A DNA stretch of 12,251 nucleotides from Nanosynbacter sp. (GCA_015257445.1 JABZKE010000004.1:1-12251), one strand, 5' to 3'; positions 1 to 6,795 are shown, counted from the stretch's first letter. The notes: generated by a model not told the origin, from the sequence alone. Numbers and translations: made by a program.

Positions 1-32
1 TCCCATGCCAATCCAAAGACTTTAGTAAAAAT
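1..32. other. Left edge, no gene assignable
   Basis: These bases precede a terminator and could be the tail of an upstream plus-strand gene; one frame reaches a TAG at 23-25. The piece is too short to assign a frame or product. Confidence 0.3.
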
Positions 33-61
33 AAAAATAGAGCTTCGAGGCTCTATTTTTT
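33..61. terminator. Bidirectional intrinsic terminator
   Basis: Perfect 11-bp inverted repeat: the left arm at 33-43 (AAAAATAGAGC) pairs with 50-60, with loop TTCGAG. A T-run follows on the plus strand (56-61) and an AT-rich, U-tract-like run follows on the minus strand. It lies just past the stop of the minus-strand LOG gene and so should end that transcript. It may also end an upstream plus-strand transcript. Confidence 0.8.
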
Positions 62-89
62 ATTGAATTTGAAATTGATTTTAAGCTAT

Positions 90-800
90 CTAGACTGATT
101 TGAAAGTATTATAGATATTTTGATCAATTTTCAGGTGACCAATCTTATTTGCAGCTACCACCACTTCGCGCACGTCATCCGTAACCTTAAAAATCTTCAG
201 GTCCTCTTTCTTGATCATGCCTTCTCTCAGCATCTTGTTGGTGAAAAACTTGATCAGTGGCTTCCAATATGACTTACCGATGAAGAAAAATGGCATCTTT
301 GGCATTTTTTTCCCCTGCATCAGCATTAAAACTTCGGAAAGCTCATCTAGGGTACCGAAACCACCAGGGAAGAAAGCATAAGCCTTACTTGCCATTACTA
401 ACATCACTTTTCGGGCGAAGAAGTAGTGAAATTCCATGGTGTCAGTAAGGTACGGGTTGATTTTTTGCTCATGCGGTAAAATGATATTTAGGCCCACTGA
501 TCGACCACCATATTCGAAGGCGCCACGGTTCGCTGCTTCCATAATCCCAGGACCACCACCGGTGATCACTGGATGGCCATTTTCTGCAAGTAGACGGCCA
601 AGCTTCATGGCTTTTTGATAGTAAACGTCTTTTTCTTTAGTTCTGGCAGAACCGAAAATTGTCACCCCTTGGGAGAATTGACTAATCATCGACAACCCCT
701 TCAACAGGTCCTTGGCATAAGCCATCGAACGGTCCACATCCGGTCCAGCGATATTATTATCTTTCAGCTCATTTAACCAGTTTAATGTTATTTTATCCAT
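90..800 (-). CDS. LOG-family protein (TIGR00730-type Rossmann-fold nucleotide phosphoribohydrolase-like)
   Basis: The protein has 236 residues from the chosen start. It carries both hallmark LOG motifs: GGGPG at residues 81-85 followed by E88, and PGGFGT at 145-150 followed by E153. The RK pair at 130-131 is also conserved. Members of this family cleave nucleoside 5'-monophosphates into base and ribose 5-phosphate (plant and bacterial LOG, PpnN-like); older databases mislabel them lysine decarboxylase. The exact substrate cannot be read from the sequence. An ATG at 822-824 would add eight residues, but the extended -10 box at 808-816 lies between the two ATGs and would place transcription start next to the ATG at 798-800, so I prefer the inner start and a leaderless message. 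The stop is TAG. It is the only minus-strand gene here and stands alone, divergent from the nucleotidyltransferase gene. Family assignment is secure; start and substrate are inferred. Confidence 0.9.
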   Translation of the reverse strand: MDKITLNWLNELKDNNIAGPDVDRSMAYAKDLLKGLSMISQFSQGVTIFGSARTKEKDVYYQKAMKLGRLLAENGHPVITGGGPGIMEAANRGAFEYGGRSVGLNIILPHEQKINPYLTDTMEFHYFFARKVMLVMASKAYAFFPGGFGTLDELSEVLMLMQGKKMPKMPFFFIGKSYWKPLIKFFTNKMLREGMIKKEDLKIFKVTDDVREVVVAANKIGHLKIDQNIYNTFKSV

Positions 801-807
801 AAACTTA

Positions 808-816
808 ATTATAACA
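808..816 (-). promoter_or_regulatory. Extended -10 promoter of the LOG gene
   Basis: On the minus strand the bases read TGTTATAAT, a perfect extended -10 element. No good -35 is visible at 16-18 bp spacing. The hexamer ends 7 nt before the ATG at 800, so the predicted start point is at or next to the start codon, implying a leaderless mRNA. Confidence 0.65.
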
Positions 817-869
817 TTAAACATAACTGTTTTCTATCTTATGATAAGCGGAAGCTGAAAATCAAAAAT

Positions 870-898
870 TTTATAAATCACCCCTGATACTATATAAT
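870..898 (+). promoter_or_regulatory. Promoter of the nucleotidyltransferase gene
   Basis: TATAAT at 893-898 lies 17 bp after a weak -35 (TTTATA, 870-875). The -10 ends 7 nt before the ATG at 906, so the expected start point is at or one base before the ATG. No Shine-Dalgarno sequence is present. This mirrors the LOG promoter on the other strand. Confidence 0.6.
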
Positions 899-905
899 AT
901 AAAAC

Positions 906-1568
906 ATGAATACTCGGGTCGAACAAATCATTAAAAAGGTTAAACTACAATATCAAAATATCGATACGATACTTTTGTTTGGCTCGGCGTTGTTGCCTAA
1001 TTGGACTGAGCAGTCAGATATTGATATTTTTTTGATAGATGATTCTTTTTATGATTCACGTTCTGAAGCTATCGTTGATGGGATTACTGTCGAATTTCAA
1101 CAAGATAGTTTCGATAACATCTTTAAAGATATTCAGTCAGAATATGGAGAACTTCTAAATCGTAATGTCTCAACTATGATTGGTACCTCAAGAATTATTT
1201 CAAATAAATCTTCCGAAAAACTTGCAGAACTTATAAATTTCGCCAAGTTGACCTTATCTTCCACCCCGGTCTATAGTGAGCAAGATGTAAAAATGTGGAA
1301 GTATTCTATCGCAGATTACCTATCTAAATTAGAAAAAGACATCATAACGGGAGATAACATAGCTTTTTATCTTCATGCAAATTATGTGTTGCAAAATGCG
1401 CTTGAAATGTCTCTTGCCCTCAATGGTGCTTACATGCCACAACCAAAATATTTGGGCAAATTATTAGTAGAAAAGGACCCAGAGCTATTTGAAATTTGGA
1501 ATCAATATCTTGAAGCCGATTCATTGACGCAAAAAATAACAATATTGAATAGACTCAAAGAAAGGTAA
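906..1568 (+). CDS. Pol beta-superfamily nucleotidyltransferase (KNTase/MNT-like) with helical C-terminal domain
   Basis: A 220-residue protein. The N-terminal half holds the nucleotidyltransferase signature: G26-S27 in the FGS turn, the SDIDIF segment with D38 and D40, and E63 in VEFQ as a plausible third metal ligand. The C-terminal half (about 125-215) looks all-helical, like the C-terminal domain of aminoglycoside nucleotidyltransferases or HEPN-type partners. I see no RX4-6H HEPN ribonuclease motif. Such proteins transfer AMP or another nucleotide to a small molecule or protein, but the acceptor here is unknown. It has no Shine-Dalgarno and a -10 box 7 nt upstream, so it is probably leaderless. 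The methyltransferase gene follows 4 nt after its stop, suggesting one transcript. By eye it is more AT-rich than the core genes, which could mean an accessory origin. The superfamily is clear, the function is not. Confidence 0.8.
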   Translation: MNTRVEQIIKKVKLQYQNIDTILLFGSALLPNWTEQSDIDIFLIDDSFYDSRSEAIVDGITVEFQQDSFDNIFKDIQSEYGELLNRNVSTMIGTSRIISNKSSEKLAELINFAKLTLSSTPVYSEQDVKMWKYSIADYLSKLEKDIITGDNIAFYLHANYVLQNALEMSLALNGAYMPQPKYLGKLLVEKDPELFEIWNQYLEADSLTQKITILNRLKER

Positions 1569-1572
1569 AGCC

Positions 1573-2106
1573 GTGGCTCGTGAAATTCATCTTATCTTGC
1601 ATAATATTCGCTCGATTTTGAATGTGGGGGCGATTTTGCGCACCGCTGAAGGCCTGGGGGCGGAAAGAGTTATTTTCTCTGGCTACACTCCTACTCCGCT
1701 TCCCGTATCGAAGGAGTTGCCACATATTGCCGAAAGTATTACCGCCAAAATCCATAAAACTGCCCTAGGCGCTGAGGCTTATCTTAACCTAGCGGCGACT
1801 GATAATATCATTCAGACCCTAGAGGATTATCATGCAGAAGGCTTCCAGCTAGTTGGCCTAGAAAATAATTTTAACGACCCACGTCTAATCCAGATAAATT
1901 CACCTAACTTTCAAAACCAAATTGGGCAAAGAATTGTTCTGATTCTCGGAGAGGAAGTAGAGGGAATTTCCGACGAGCTCAAGGTACTATGTGACCGTTT
2001 TGTTGAGATTCCTATGGTGGGCCGCAAAGAGTCATTTAATGTTTCAGTGGCCACTGGGATGATACTCTATGAATTAAAGTGTTATAATATAGAAAATAGG
2101 AGCTAA
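1573..2106 (+). CDS. SpoU/TrmH-family RNA 2'-O-ribose methyltransferase
   Basis: A 177-residue SPOUT-class enzyme that uses S-adenosylmethionine to methylate a ribose 2'-OH in tRNA or rRNA. All three family motifs are present: motif 1 at residues 11-29 (NIRSILNVGA then ILRTAEGLG, with R13 and N17), motif 2 with GEEVEG at 126-131, and motif 3 at 146-160 (IPMVG...SFNVSVA), where F155 replaces the usual leucine. The catalytic domain stands alone; there is no N-terminal substrate-binding extension as in TrmB/RlmB-type proteins, similar to short TrmL/TrmH forms. The target nucleotide cannot be inferred. It starts with GTG, chosen because AAAGG at 1561-1565 sits 7 nt upstream and motif 1 begins soon after. 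It lies 4 nt after the nucleotidyltransferase gene and abuts leuS (TAAATG). Confidence 0.9.
   Translation: MAREIHLILHNIRSILNVGAILRTAEGLGAERVIFSGYTPTPLPVSKELPHIAESITAKIHKTALGAEAYLNLAATDNIIQTLEDYHAEGFQLVGLENNFNDPRLIQINSPNFQNQIGQRIVLILGEEVEGISDELKVLCDRFVEIPMVGRKESFNVSVATGMILYELKCYNIENRS
2080..2088 (+). promoter_or_regulatory. Extended -10 promoter for leuS inside the end of the methyltransferase gene
   Basis: TGTTATAAT matches the extended -10 consensus perfectly and is identical to the LOG promoter element. The -35 position (TGATAC, 2060-2065) is poor. The predicted start near 2095 would give a leader of about 12 nt carrying the AGGAG at 2098-2102, 4 nt before the leuS ATG. Confidence 0.5.
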
Positions 2107-4449
2107 ATGGAACGTTATAATCCCTTAAAAATCGAACAAAAATGGCAAAAAATTTGGGCCGAACAAGAAACTTATAAAGCAGAGGAAAATTCGACAAAGC
2201 CGAAAAAATATCTCGCCGAAATGTTCCCATATCCATCTGGTGCAGGTCTTCATGTGGGGCATGTGCGTAATTTTTCGATTGTTGATGCCTTAGCGCGTTT
2301 TTATTCTCAGAACGGCTACAATGTTCTACGTCCATTTGGCTATGATACTTTTGGTCTGCCAGCCGAAAATTACGCGATTAAGACTGGCGTTTCCCCAAAA
2401 GAAGCCACCCGTATTAATACCGAAAACTTCCGCAAACAGGCTCAGCGTCTCGGTTTTGCCATTGACTGGTCGCGTGAAATTAATACCTCCGATCCTGAAT
2501 ATTACCGATGGACCCAGTGGTGTTTCTTGCAATTATTTAAGAACGGCCTAGCTTATCAAAAAGAGAGTTATCAGTGGTGGTGTCCAAATGATCAAACCGT
2601 GCTCGCTAATGAACAGGTAGAAAATGGCCATTGTTGGCGCTGTGGTACTGAAGTCGAAAAGAAGAAAATGAAGCAATGGTTCTTCAAGATTACTGATTAT
2701 GCTGAACGTTTACTAGCTGATGTTGACAGTCTCGACTGGCCAGAGAAAATCAAAACCATGCAAAAGAATTGGATTGGCAAATCTGTTGGCTCCGAGGTAG
2801 CCTTCCAGGTAGCTGATTCCTCACATCAGATCAAAGTCTTTACTACTCGCATTGATACAATCTTTGGTGCTACTTTCTTAGTACTCGCCCCAGAACATCC
2901 ACTTGCTCTTGAACTTGCTACCGAAGATCGAAAAGCCGAAGTGGCAGAATATGCTAAAAAAGCCATTAAAAAATCTGAAATTGAACGTCAAGAAAATAAA
3001 GAAAAAACTGGTGTCTTCACTGGCAGTTACGCGATTAACCCAGTTACCGGTGCTAAAATGCCAATCTACGTCGCTGATTACGTCTTAATCGGTTATGGTG
3101 AAGGTGCCGTGATGGCGGTGCCGGCTCATGATGAGCGTGACCAAGCCTTTGCAGAAAAGTATGGCCTCGAAGTAAAAACTGTGATTGACGAAAATGAAAT
3201 CTTAATTAATTCTGGCGATTACATCGGTCTCACCTCTGAGGAAGCTAAAGCAAAAATCACTAAGGATCTCGAAAAAGATCAGATTGCCGCCCCTCGCACC
3301 ACTTATCGTATGCGTGACTGGTTGATTTCTCGTCAACGCTACTGGGGTTGTCCAATTCCAATTGCCTATGATAAGGACGGTAATCCTCATGCGATTCCAG
3401 AAGATCAATTGCCAGTAGTCTTGCCGGACATTACTGATTACAAACCTGATAGCTCTGGCCGTTCTGCTCTCGCTAAGGCTGAGGACTGGAAAAAAGTTAT
3501 TATCAATGGTGAAGAAATGACGCGTGAAACCGATACTCTGGATGGTTATGCTTGTTCCTCTTGGTATCTCTGGCGCTATACCTCACCTCATGATAAGAAT
3601 CACGCCTGGGATCAAGAGGCTGTCAAATATTGGGCTCCGACCGATATCTATGTCGGTGGCGACCATGCCGTGGCTCACTTACTTTATGTGCGTTTCTGGG
3701 CCATGTTCTTCCATGATTTAGGTTTGCTGCCTTTTGAAGAGCCAGTTAAGACTTTGCTTTATAACGGCTACATCAATGCTCCAGATGGTAAAAAAATGAG
3801 TAAATCCAAGGGCAATGTAATCGACCCACTCGATGTGATTAATTCAGGTTATGGTGCCGATACGCTGCGCACTTATGAACTTTTTATCGGTCCTTACAAT
3901 GAGGATGCCGCTTGGAGCACCAAGGCTATTGGTGGTGTTTATCGCTTCCTTAATCGCTGTTTTAATTTAGTTTATCTTGAAAATACCACGGCCAAGGTCG
4001 ATGATGAGATTAACCTAATGTCTCGCCATAAAACTATCAAAAAAGCCACTGATGATATGAACCGTGCGAACTTTAATACCGTGGTAGCGGCCCTCATGGA
4101 ATTCGTTAACCATCTCTATAAAAACGGCGCCGCTCAGGCTGACCTAGTGGTACTCGCTAAGTTACTTTATCCATTTGCCCCACATCTTGCTTCTGAAATG
4201 CTCGAGACGCTCGGGTTCGACATTTCTTGGCCAACCTACGATGAATCTGCCTTAGTCAGCGAGACCGCCGAATATATCATTCAAGTGAACGGAAAGGTCC
4301 GCGCTAAGTTGCAACTCCCAACGGATATTCCTCAAGAAGAAATTCAAAAGCTTGCCCTAGCTGATGAAAATGTCAAAAAATACCTGAATGGTGAACCGCG
4401 AAAAATTATTTTCCCACCAAATACTCGCCTCGTCAGCATCGTGGCCTAA
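2107..4449 (+). CDS. leuS: Leucyl-tRNA synthetase
   Basis: A class Ia synthetase of 780 residues, somewhat shorter than the usual 800-870, that charges tRNA-Leu with leucine. The HIGH motif appears as HVGH at residues 49-52 after PYPSGAGL, and KMSKS is at 563-567. The zinc-region sequence WCPND...CWRC is present as in E. coli LeuRS. The CP1 editing domain is intact, with FTTRIDTIFG and AVPAHDERD, so mischarged tRNA should be hydrolysed. Two local oddities appear in the catalytic core: YACSSWY where many enzymes have VDSSWY, and VGGDHAV, one residue shorter than the common GGxEHAV. The C-terminal end (YIIQVNGKVRAKL...) is the normal tRNA-binding domain. The start has AGGAG 4 nt upstream and directly follows the methyltransferase stop. 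Transcription can come from the upstream operon and from the internal promoter at 2080-2088. Confidence 0.97.
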   Translation: MERYNPLKIEQKWQKIWAEQETYKAEENSTKPKKYLAEMFPYPSGAGLHVGHVRNFSIVDALARFYSQNGYNVLRPFGYDTFGLPAENYAIKTGVSPKEATRINTENFRKQAQRLGFAIDWSREINTSDPEYYRWTQWCFLQLFKNGLAYQKESYQWWCPNDQTVLANEQVENGHCWRCGTEVEKKKMKQWFFKITDYAERLLADVDSLDWPEKIKTMQKNWIGKSVGSEVAFQVADSSHQIKVFTTRIDTIFGATFLVLAPEHPLALELATEDRKAEVAEYAKKAIKKSEIERQENKEKTGVFTGSYAINPVTGAKMPIYVADYVLIGYGEGAVMAVPAHDERDQAFAEKYGLEVKTVIDENEILINSGDYIGLTSEEAKAKITKDLEKDQIAAPRTTYRMRDWLISRQRYWGCPIPIAYDKDGNPHAIPEDQLPVVLPDITDYKPDSSGRSALAKAEDWKKVIINGEEMTRETDTLDGYACSSWYLWRYTSPHDKNHAWDQEAVKYWAPTDIYVGGDHAVAHLLYVRFWAMFFHDLGLLPFEEPVKTLLYNGYINAPDGKKMSKSKGNVIDPLDVINSGYGADTLRTYELFIGPYNEDAAWSTKAIGGVYRFLNRCFNLVYLENTTAKVDDEINLMSRHKTIKKATDDMNRANFNTVVAALMEFVNHLYKNGAAQADLVVLAKLLYPFAPHLASEMLETLGFDISWPTYDESALVSETAEYIIQVNGKVRAKLQLPTDIPQEEIQKLALADENVKKYLNGEPRKIIFPPNTRLVSIVA

Positions 4450-4478
4450 ATCTAAAAACTTTTCTCAAAAATCCACGA

Positions 4479-4507
4479 AAAAAATCTCTCACCCGCTCTG
4501 ATTTTTT
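4479..4507 (+). terminator. Possible weak terminator after leuS
   Basis: AAAAAATC at 4479-4486 can pair with GATTTTTT at 4500-4507 around a 13-nt loop, so the 3' arm itself is the T-run. The stem is AT-rich and weak, and its end abuts the -35 box of the next promoter. It may be only partly effective. Confidence 0.3.
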
Positions 4508-4508
4508 C

Positions 4509-4537
4509 TTGCAAACCATTGGTTTTTATAGTACAAT
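4509..4537 (+). promoter_or_regulatory. Promoter of the rpmF-nusB-nudix-rnc unit
   Basis: TTGCAA at 4509-4514 and TACAAT at 4532-4537 are spaced by 17 bp, a reasonable sigma70-type promoter. Predicted start is near 4544. The leader carries AAGGAG at 4559-4564, 6 nt before the rpmF ATG. Confidence 0.6.
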
Positions 4538-4570
4538 AATACAAATTTATATATTAACAAGGAGCATTTA

Positions 4571-4771
4571 ATGCCTGAACCTAAAAAGCAAAGCAGCCCA
4601 AGAAAGACTGGTCTACGCCGTAGCCACCTTCGTCTCGTCTTAGCTCGTGCAGTTAACAAGAAATCACCTGTTAAGGCTTTCGAAACTGCTAAGAAAACCC
4701 CAAATCTTAAAGTTAAAACTGTTAAAACCGCAGTTAAAGCTACTAAAAAGACAAAGAAAAGCGAAAAATAA
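4571..4771 (+). CDS. rpmF: Ribosomal protein bL32, cysteine-free form
   Basis: A 66-residue, strongly basic protein of the large ribosomal subunit. The N-terminus (MPEPKK, then SPRKTGLRRSHLRL) matches the bL32 pattern of a P-x-K-K start followed by an RR-S/A-H-x-x-L segment. Position directly before nusB and rnc supports this. The zinc-ribbon half normal for bL32 (two CxxC-type pairs) is absent; the C-terminal 45 residues are Lys/Thr/Ala repeats with no cysteine. It would therefore be a zinc-independent (C-minus) bL32. It has the best Shine-Dalgarno in the window (AAGGAG), fitting high expression. Its stop overlaps the nusB start by one base (TAATG), suggesting translational coupling. A generic basic nucleic-acid-binding peptide is the alternative, but the N-terminal match and context favour bL32. 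Confidence 0.75.
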   Translation: MPEPKKQSSPRKTGLRRSHLRLVLARAVNKKSPVKAFETAKKTPNLKVKTVKTAVKATKKTKKSEK

Positions 4772-5265
4772 TGGCAAGTAATCGGCACCTTGGCAGAATT
4801 ATTATCCTTCAAAGCCTCTATGAATACGAGGTGAGAAGTTTGGCGGGCGACGCTACAGCCGACATTAATGTTATTATCGCAAAAAATATCGAACCATACG
4901 TTAAAGCCGTTGGTGATACTGATTTTATTATCAATACCACCAAGGGTATTTTGGAACATCAAGAAAAACTTGATCAAGAATTACATCCATTAGCACCAGA
5001 ATGGCCACTCGCCTCTATTGCCGCGATTGACCGTAATATTTTGCGCCTTGGGCTCTATGAGCTCGAAGCTCAAGCCGTGCCACCAAAAGTTGCCATCAAC
5101 GAATCTGTTGAACTAGCTAAAGCTTTTGGTTCAGAAAATTCGTCCAAGTTCGTCAACGGTGTTCTCGGTACCGCTTACAAACAGCTTGGGTTCGAGAAAT
5201 CTGAAGGAACAAATGAACAATCAAAGACCAGTTCAGTCGAAGGCGAAAAACCTCAAGAAGACTAA
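4771..5265 (+). CDS. nusB: Transcription antitermination factor NusB
   Basis: A 164-residue all-helical RNA-binding protein that joins NusE (S10) on boxA RNA and supports antitermination on rRNA operons. Recognisable features are the N-terminal RIIILQSLYEYE helix (residues 9-20), the core WPLASIAAIDRNILRLGLYEL (78-98) and the C-terminal PPKVAINESVELAKAFG to SKFVNGVLG stretch (104-133). A polar tail after residue 140 extends beyond the usual end. That tail is encoded where the Nudix gene starts in another frame, so the 53-nt overlap may have created it. Its start overlaps the rpmF stop (TAATG) and has no separate Shine-Dalgarno, so translation is probably coupled. Grouping with bL32 and RNase III makes biological sense for ribosome production. 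Confidence 0.95.
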   Translation: MASNRHLGRIIILQSLYEYEVRSLAGDATADINVIIAKNIEPYVKAVGDTDFIINTTKGILEHQEKLDQELHPLAPEWPLASIAAIDRNILRLGLYELEAQAVPPKVAINESVELAKAFGSENSSKFVNGVLGTAYKQLGFEKSEGTNEQSKTSSVEGEKPQED

Positions 5266-5815
5266 ACCAAAGGCCAAAACTGATTCCCGTCGCGCATTTA
5301 CCCCAAGGACACGAAATTCTCGCGACTCCAATCTTAAAAAACTTCAACAAAAAATTCTCAAGAAAAAACCAACCATCAAAGAAATTGTCCGCGAACCGAC
5401 CTCTGGTGGTATCGTTTTCCGACTGACTAAAGATAAAAAAGATATTGAAGTTTTACTCATTCAGGATTCGAAAAATCGTTGGACTATTCCAAAAGGGCAT
5501 ATCGAACCTGGAGAAACCGCAAAACAGACCGCCATTCGCGAAATTGGCGAAGAGGCCGGTCTAAACCACATCCAAGTTCTCTCTTGGCTCGGCAAAATCC
5601 ACTTTAAGTATCGTCGTATTGATAAATTAGTACTGATGACTACCCAGATTTATCTCGTACGCTCACTGGATACTACGGAGCGACCAACCAAAGAAAAATG
5701 GATGAATGGTATCAAATGGTTTAGTTTTCAGGATGCGATCAATGTAATTGAGTATGAAGATATTGAAAAACTCATGCTCATTGCCAAAAAACGCATCCGT
5801 CAAGGAGAATATTAA
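5213..5815 (+). CDS. Nudix hydrolase with basic N-terminal extension
   Basis: A 200-residue protein when started at the ATG at 5213. I chose this start because AAGGA at 5204-5208 lies just upstream; the reading frame is open from further left but only as a shadow of nusB. A perfect Nudix box (GX5EX7REUXEEXGU) spans G95 to L117, with E101, R109, E110, E113 and E114, preceded by RWTIPKG. These enzymes hydrolyse nucleoside diphosphates linked to another group. The general pattern (PKGHIEPGE, a late aromatic W, helical end) resembles MutT/Ap4A-hydrolase types, but the substrate is unknown. The first 60 residues are very rich in Lys/Arg and low in predicted structure, suggesting RNA or ribosome contact. 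Placement between nusB and rnc, overlapping nusB by 53 nt, hints at a role near RNA metabolism, for example 5'-end pyrophosphate removal; that is speculation. Confidence 0.88.
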   Translation: MNNQRPVQSKAKNLKKTKPKAKTDSRRAFTPRTRNSRDSNLKKLQQKILKKKPTIKEIVREPTSGGIVFRLTKDKKDIEVLLIQDSKNRWTIPKGHIEPGETAKQTAIREIGEEAGLNHIQVLSWLGKIHFKYRRIDKLVLMTTQIYLVRSLDTTERPTKEKWMNGIKWFSFQDAINVIEYEDIEKLMLIAKKRIRQGEY

Positions 5816-5833
5816 ATAAATTTGAGTTTCTCA

Positions 5834-5859
5834 GGATACTTGAAACAGTTCAAGTATCC
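5834..5859 (+). promoter_or_regulatory. Perfect hairpin in the rnc leader
   Basis: GGATACTTGAA at 5834-5844 and its exact reverse complement at 5849-5859 form an 11-bp stem with an ACAG tetraloop. No T-run follows, so it is not a terminator, and I see no promoter in this 67-nt gap. Its place 23 nt before the RNase III start suggests a double-stranded RNA processing or autoregulatory site, as known for the rnc leader in E. coli. It may also separate rnc from the upstream message. Confidence 0.6.
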
Positions 5860-5882
5860 AAAAGATTCCCAAGAAAGTAGTT

Positions 5883-6749
5883 ATGGAACAAGAAATAAAT
5901 CTTGCTGATTATCAAATTAATATCGCGGATATTAGACAGCATATTGATGAGGTGGCAATCAATAAAAACAAAAAGCAGCCCCAAAACGCTGAAGAATTTA
6001 CCGCCGATACTAAAGCTCTCTACGCCGACTTCGCCAAAGAAAAAATGGGTATCGAATTTAAGGATATTTCACTCTTTATTACTGCCCTCACTCACCGAAG
6101 TTATGTCAATGAACACAAAAAGGCCCACATCGAACACAATGAACGTTTAGAGTTTCTCGGCGATGCGATTTTAGAGCTCGTCACCTCTGATTTTCTCTAT
6201 CGTAATTTTACTGAGCCAGAGGGGATTATGACTGCTTGGCGTTCCGCCTTGGTGCGCACTGAGTCTATTGGCCGCGCCTCTACTGAAATTGGCTATCTTC
6301 ATCTCATTCGTCTCTCGAAAGGTGAAAAGCTCGGTAGCGATCGCACTCATGCCTCAATTATTGCTGACTGTTTTGAGGCGGTGACTGGTGCAATCTATCT
6401 CGATCAGGGTTACCTGCGCGCTAAGCAGTTTATTTATCAGCACATTCTGACTAAAATGGACGAAATTATCGTCAATGAATCCTGGCGCGATTCCAAGAGC
6501 TATTTACAGGAACTAGCTCAAAAAACCGATGGCGCTACTCCTCAATATCACGTGATAAAAGAGGAGGGCCCAGATCATGATCGTGTCTTCTCGGTTAACG
6601 TAGTGGTCGCAGGTCATATTCGTGGTACTGGTTCCGGGCATAGCAAGCAAGAGGCTCAATCTAATGCTGCCGCCGAAGGTATTAAATATTACAAAAAACA
6701 CCTCGGTAATCAGCTTCCTGCCACTGGTCGCCTTACTTTACGAAAATAA
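5883..6749 (+). CDS. rnc: Ribonuclease III
   Basis: A 288-residue double-strand-specific endonuclease that cuts rRNA precursors and structured mRNAs. The signature NERLEFLGDAILE is at residues 86-98, supplying E90 and D94. The second catalytic pair, D162 and E165, is in DCFEAV. These match E. coli E41, D45, D114 and E117, so the enzyme should be active. ALTHRSY (68-74) marks the first core helices. A double-stranded RNA-binding domain covers about 204-275 and ends in the SKQEAQSNAAAEGIKYY helix. The protein is longer than the usual 220-250 residues because of about 45 extra N-terminal residues of mixed charge with no recognised domain. No good Shine-Dalgarno precedes the ATG; the next in-frame ATG (residue 55) would cut into the core, so the upstream start is kept. 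It is probably last in the rpmF-nusB-nudix-rnc transcript and is preceded by a perfect hairpin. Confidence 0.96.
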   Translation: MEQEINLADYQINIADIRQHIDEVAINKNKKQPQNAEEFTADTKALYADFAKEKMGIEFKDISLFITALTHRSYVNEHKKAHIEHNERLEFLGDAILELVTSDFLYRNFTEPEGIMTAWRSALVRTESIGRASTEIGYLHLIRLSKGEKLGSDRTHASIIADCFEAVTGAIYLDQGYLRAKQFIYQHILTKMDEIIVNESWRDSKSYLQELAQKTDGATPQYHVIKEEGPDHDRVFSVNVVVAGHIRGTGSGHSKQEAQSNAAAEGIKYYKKHLGNQLPATGRLTLRK

Positions 6750-6795
6750 TTTATCATCCAGATCACGTATAAGCCTCATTTGCTTTTTGGATAAT

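Noticed and set aside
801..824. An earlier start for the LOG gene at 824
   Set aside because: The extended -10 box lies between the two ATGs, so the upstream ATG would probably not be in the transcript.
4489..4977. A 162-codon minus-strand frame with hydrophobic runs
   Set aside because: It covers the promoter, bL32 and nusB on the opposite strand; the hydrophobic runs are the complement of lysine-rich codons.
5126..5212. An earlier start for the Nudix gene at 5126
   Set aside because: The extra 29 residues would be a shadow of conserved nusB sequence; AAGGA followed by ATG at 5213 is a better start.
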